Assembly (NCBI GenBank): GCA_000997355.1
Contig: LCBS01000002.1
Location: 11,144 to 54,983, forward strand
Length of the DNA: 43,840 bases
Direction: 5' to 3'
Origin: a candidate division WWE3 bacterium GW2011_GWB1_41_6
Lineage (GTDB): Bacteria; Patescibacteriota; WWE3; UBA101185; UBA10185
The position numbers were made by a program, and so were the translations under genes. Shown here piece after piece: positions 41,803-43,840 of the stretch; position 1 is the stretch's first letter, and the number at the start of each line of letters is the position of its first letter. The notes beneath the pieces were generated by a model, which saw only the letters and a list, made by a program, of their open reading frames with translations, was not told the origin of the DNA and did not search any database.

Positions 41803-42007
41803 TTTTAACAATACTATTTTCTTTTTCCTGCTCGTTTTTCACTGTTAAAACCCTAGCCAGATCTTTTCTTATAGCCCTTACCTTACGTAAGTTCTTATCT
41901 TTGCCGAGTATTATCCCCTCCATAGAGTCTTCGATCTGTTTTTTCAGATCTTTCACCGTTTCGTTTAACTCTTCTATGCTTTTGTTCCTAATTTCTTTTA
42001 ATTCCAT
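41783..42007 (-). CDS. rpmC: 50S ribosomal protein L29 with an acidic tail
   Basis: A 74-aa helical hairpin protein: MELKEIRNKSIEELNETVKD and VRAIRKDLARVLTV (family I-x-R-x-x-A-R-x-x-T). The last 17 residues after the conserved core are acidic (NEQEKENSIVKNEEESE), unlike the basic or absent tails of most L29. The overlap with rpsQ couples the two. Confidence 0.94.
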   Translation of the reverse strand: MELKEIRNKSIEELNETVKDLKKQIEDSMEGIILGKDKNLRKVRAIRKDLARVLTVKNEQEKENSIVKNEEESE

Positions 42008-42021
42008 ATAATTTAAATATA

Positions 42022-42429
42022 TTAATTCCTGACCAAAAACCTTGTTTTGATCGGCAGCTTATCTGATGCTCTTCTGAACGCACCTCGTGCAATATCTTCG
42101 GTCACTCCTGATATTTCAAATATTATCTTGCCCGGTTTAATAACGGCTGCGTAATGATCGGTAGGTGACTTTCCGCTTCCCATCCTGGTTTCATTAGGTT
42201 TCTTTGCGATAGCTTTGTCAGGGAAAACTCTTATCCATAATTTCCCGCCTCTTTTAGTGTTCTGGGCAATCGCTTTTCGCGCAGCTTCGATCTGCCTGGA
42301 TGTCAAAAGTCCTCTATCTTCAGCTTTTAAAGCATACTCACCAAAAGAAATGACCGCACCTCTCACGGCAATACCTCTGTTAGTTCCTCTTTGATGTTTT
42401 CTGTACTTTACTTTTTTAGGTAATAACAT
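42022..42429 (-). CDS. rplP: 50S ribosomal protein L16
   Basis: A 135-aa protein: MLLPKKVKYRKHQRGTNRG, ITSRQIEAARKAI-like LTSRQIEAARKAIAQ, WIRVFPDKAIAKKPNETRMG and AFRRASDKLPIKT are the L16 landmarks. It starts 19 nt after rpsC. Confidence 0.96.
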   Translation of the reverse strand: MLLPKKVKYRKHQRGTNRGIAVRGAVISFGEYALKAEDRGLLTSRQIEAARKAIAQNTKRGGKLWIRVFPDKAIAKKPNETRMGSGKSPTDHYAAVIKPGKIIFEISGVTEDIARGAFRRASDKLPIKTRFLVRN

Positions 42430-42448
42430 ACATAACTTCTAACTTTAT

Positions 42449-43084
42449 TTACTTTATGGATTTTTCTCCTTTATAGATCCATACTTTTACACCAACCACA
42501 CCGTATATCAGTTTTGCGTCAACCTGCGCGTAATCGATATCCGCTCGTAGGGTTTGGGAAGGAACGGAACCTCTGGTAATAACTTCCGATCTTGATATAG
42601 AATTTCCTCCGCTTAGCAATCCTGAGATCCTTATCTTTATTCCTTTTGCACCTCTGTCAATTGCCGCGTTTGCTGCCGATAATAGAGTTCTTCTATACGG
42701 GATCCTTCTTTTTAACTGACGTGCAATATAATCCGCGACAAGCTGAGCTTCTATCTCCGGTGTCTTCACTTCTTCAGCCGTAAGTTTTATCTTTGAGGTG
42801 GTCAGCTTTTTAAGCTGTTTTTCTACCTCCTCAACCCCGGAACCTCCGCGTCCGATCACAAGTCCGGGTTTGGAAACCTTAACAATAATGTTAACCTCAT
42901 TTACAGAGCGCTCAATATCAATACTTTTCAAACCGGCAGCATCAAACTTTTCTTTAAGGAACTTCCTGATCTTCAGATCCTCCAATGCAAGATCTGCATA
43001 GCCTTTCTTGTCGGCGAACCATTTGGAGGTCCAGTCTTTTGATATTCCGATCCTAAACCCGGTAGGGTGTATCTTCTGTCCCAT
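42449..43084 (-). CDS. rpsC: 30S ribosomal protein S3
   Basis: A 211-aa protein with MGQKIHPTGFRIGI, a KH domain (LVIGRGGSGVEEVEKQL) and the C-terminal AKGIKIRISGLLSGG and ADIDYAQVDAKLIYGVVGVK. It ends soon after the core domain, without the long C-terminal tail of E. coli S3. It starts 2 nt after rplV, with GAGGG upstream. Confidence 0.96.
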   Translation of the reverse strand: MGQKIHPTGFRIGISKDWTSKWFADKKGYADLALEDLKIRKFLKEKFDAAGLKSIDIERSVNEVNIIVKVSKPGLVIGRGGSGVEEVEKQLKKLTTSKIKLTAEEVKTPEIEAQLVADYIARQLKRRIPYRRTLLSAANAAIDRGAKGIKIRISGLLSGGNSISRSEVITRGSVPSQTLRADIDYAQVDAKLIYGVVGVKVWIYKGEKSIK

Positions 43085-43086
43085 AT

Positions 43087-43446
43087 CTATTTACCCTCTT
43101 TGGCTTCCCTTTCCTTTAAACCTACTACTATATGACTTGTTCTTTTTAGAATCGGGTTGAATCTTGACTTAGCAATGATCTGGCCTCTTTTCAAAGGAGA
43201 GCCTCCGTTCACATATATCTCGGAAACATACAGATCATCTGTTTTAAGGTTCAGATTGTGCCTGGCATTAGCCTCAGCAGATTCCAAAGTCTTAAGTATC
43301 ATATCCGAAGCCTTTGTCGGATCCATTTTCAGGACAAGTTTGGCTTCCTTCAATGCTTTTCCTCTTATCATATCCATTACCGGTGCCACCTTTTTAGATG
43401 AGATCCTGGCACTCTTATATTTTGCATAAACATCAGCTTTGTTCAT
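43087..43446 (-). CDS. rplV: 50S ribosomal protein L22
   Basis: A 119-aa protein: AKYKSARISSKKVAPVMDMI, then ALKEAKLVLKMDPTKASDMI and PILKRTSHIVVGLKER. I chose the ATG at 43446, four bases after the rpsS stop. The longer frame to 43500 is inside rpsS. Its beta-hairpin (GGSPLKRGQIIAKSRFNPI) would line the exit tunnel. Confidence 0.95.
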   Translation of the reverse strand: MNKADVYAKYKSARISSKKVAPVMDMIRGKALKEAKLVLKMDPTKASDMILKTLESAEANARHNLNLKTDDLYVSEIYVNGGSPLKRGQIIAKSRFNPILKRTSHIVVGLKEREAKEGK

Positions 43447-43450
43447 ATTG

Positions 43451-43714
43451 TTACTTCTTGGACGAATGCGCCCTAAATTTCCTTGTCGGAGCGAATTCAC
43501 CTAATTTATGGCCCACCATGGATTCGGTGATAAACACCGGAAGATGCTGCTTGCCGTTGTGTACTTCTAACGTCATTCCAACCATATCAGGAACGATAGT
43601 AGAACGCCTTGCCCAGGTCCTGATCGGTTTGTTCTGGTTGCTCTCTTTCATCTTAATTACTTTTTCCATAAGCTTTTCATCTATGTATATTCCTTTTTTT
43701 AGTGACCTGGTCAT
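43451..43714 (-). CDS. rpsS: 30S ribosomal protein S19
   Basis: An 87-aa protein: [38 protein letters not shown] and [20 protein letters not shown] are standard S19. A GGAG within the last codons of rplB serves as its Shine-Dalgarno. It is 3 nt after the rplB stop. Confidence 0.97.
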   Translation of the reverse strand: MTRSLKKGIYIDEKLMEKVIKMKESNQNKPIRTWARRSTIVPDMVGMTLEVHNGKQHLPVFITESMVGHKLGEFAPTRKFRAHSSKK

Positions 43715-43717
43715 ATT

Positions 43718-43840
43718 TTATTTTCTCCTGGGCCTTCTGGCCTTAACAACGAACTTACTGGTATTCTTCCTGCTTCTGGTCTTCTTGCCTCGTGTCTGCC
43801 AACCCCAAGGTGACTTAGGCGCGGGCATACCAATACCGTT
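43718..43840 (-). CDS. rplB: 50S ribosomal protein L2, C-terminal 40 residues (cut by window edge)
   Basis: The last 40 codons are present. They read NGIGMPAPKSPWGWQTRGKK, then TRSRKNTSKFVV and a basic end, which is the L2 C-terminus (family PAPKSPWGxxTxGKKTR). The gene continues beyond the right edge. The order L2, S19, L22, S3 confirms the S10 operon. Confidence 0.95.
   Translation of the reverse strand, partial: NGIGMPAPKSPWGWQTRGKKTRSRKNTSKFVVKARRPRRK

Noticed and set aside
1-43840. CRISPR arrays, transposases, phage genes, tRNA genes
   Set aside because: I looked for regular repeats, IS-type frames and cloverleaf or CCA-ended stretches and found none. All gaps are short.

Overview
The window looks like a chromosome segment of a Candidate Phyla Radiation (Patescibacteria) bacterium. 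The evidence is a compact S10/spc ribosomal-protein cluster with no L30 gene between S5 and L15, a short zinc-type S14, the standard code (TGA used as stop), very tight gene packing, and a large share of DNA given to glycosyltransferases and polytopic membrane enzymes. A Microgenomates/Katanobacteria/Dojkabacteria-like lineage is plausible, but I cannot fix the phylum by eye.

Layout. (1) 1-8.9 kb: surface-glycan genes, visibly AT-richer up to about 5.2 kb: a truncated GT2, three class I methyltransferases, a GT-C membrane enzyme, a small secreted Cys-rich protein, a sulfotransferase, a CgeB-type glycosyltransferase, an FkbM methyltransferase, a GT4 and a GT2 that is broken by an internal deletion/frameshift. 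(2) 8.97-9.8 kb: a stand-alone TIM-barrel (xylose-isomerase-like) gene with its own promoter, Shine-Dalgarno and terminator. (3) 9.8-16.4 kb: an operon of three GT-C enzymes, a flippase and a polyprenyl-phosphate-sugar-synthase-like GT2. (4) 16.4-24 kb: a LAB_N/PQ-loop-like small membrane protein facing an operon of GT4, GT-C, GT2, DUF2079 and a second flippase. (5) 24-34.9 kb: four GT4 enzymes, a DUF192 protein, a TPR protein, UDP-glucose dehydrogenase, an Alg5-like GT2, a DPM1-GtrA fusion, an 85-aa membrane protein and a membrane-anchored CAP-domain protein. (6) 34.9-43.8 kb: map, adk, a YbaB/EbfC gene, secY and ribosomal proteins L15 to L2 (L2 partial), all on the minus strand.

How the genes fit together: cytoplasmic GT4/GT2 enzymes and the two flippases can build and export lipid-linked glycans. 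The DPM-like GT2 enzymes would charge polyprenyl phosphate with single sugars, GtrA/LAB_N-type proteins could flip these, and six GT-C/DUF2079 membrane enzymes could transfer them outside the membrane. Methyl- and sulfotransferases would decorate the product. No priming phosphoglycosyltransferase, polymerase or ligase is visible here.

The most striking pattern is regulatory. About ten transcription-unit starts carry a -10 box (often extended TGn) only 6-8 nt before the start codon and no Shine-Dalgarno, which predicts leaderless mRNAs, whereas many downstream operon genes have clear AGGAGG-type sites. I see no tRNA, rRNA, CRISPR array, transposase or phage gene. No gap between genes exceeds about 210 bases.
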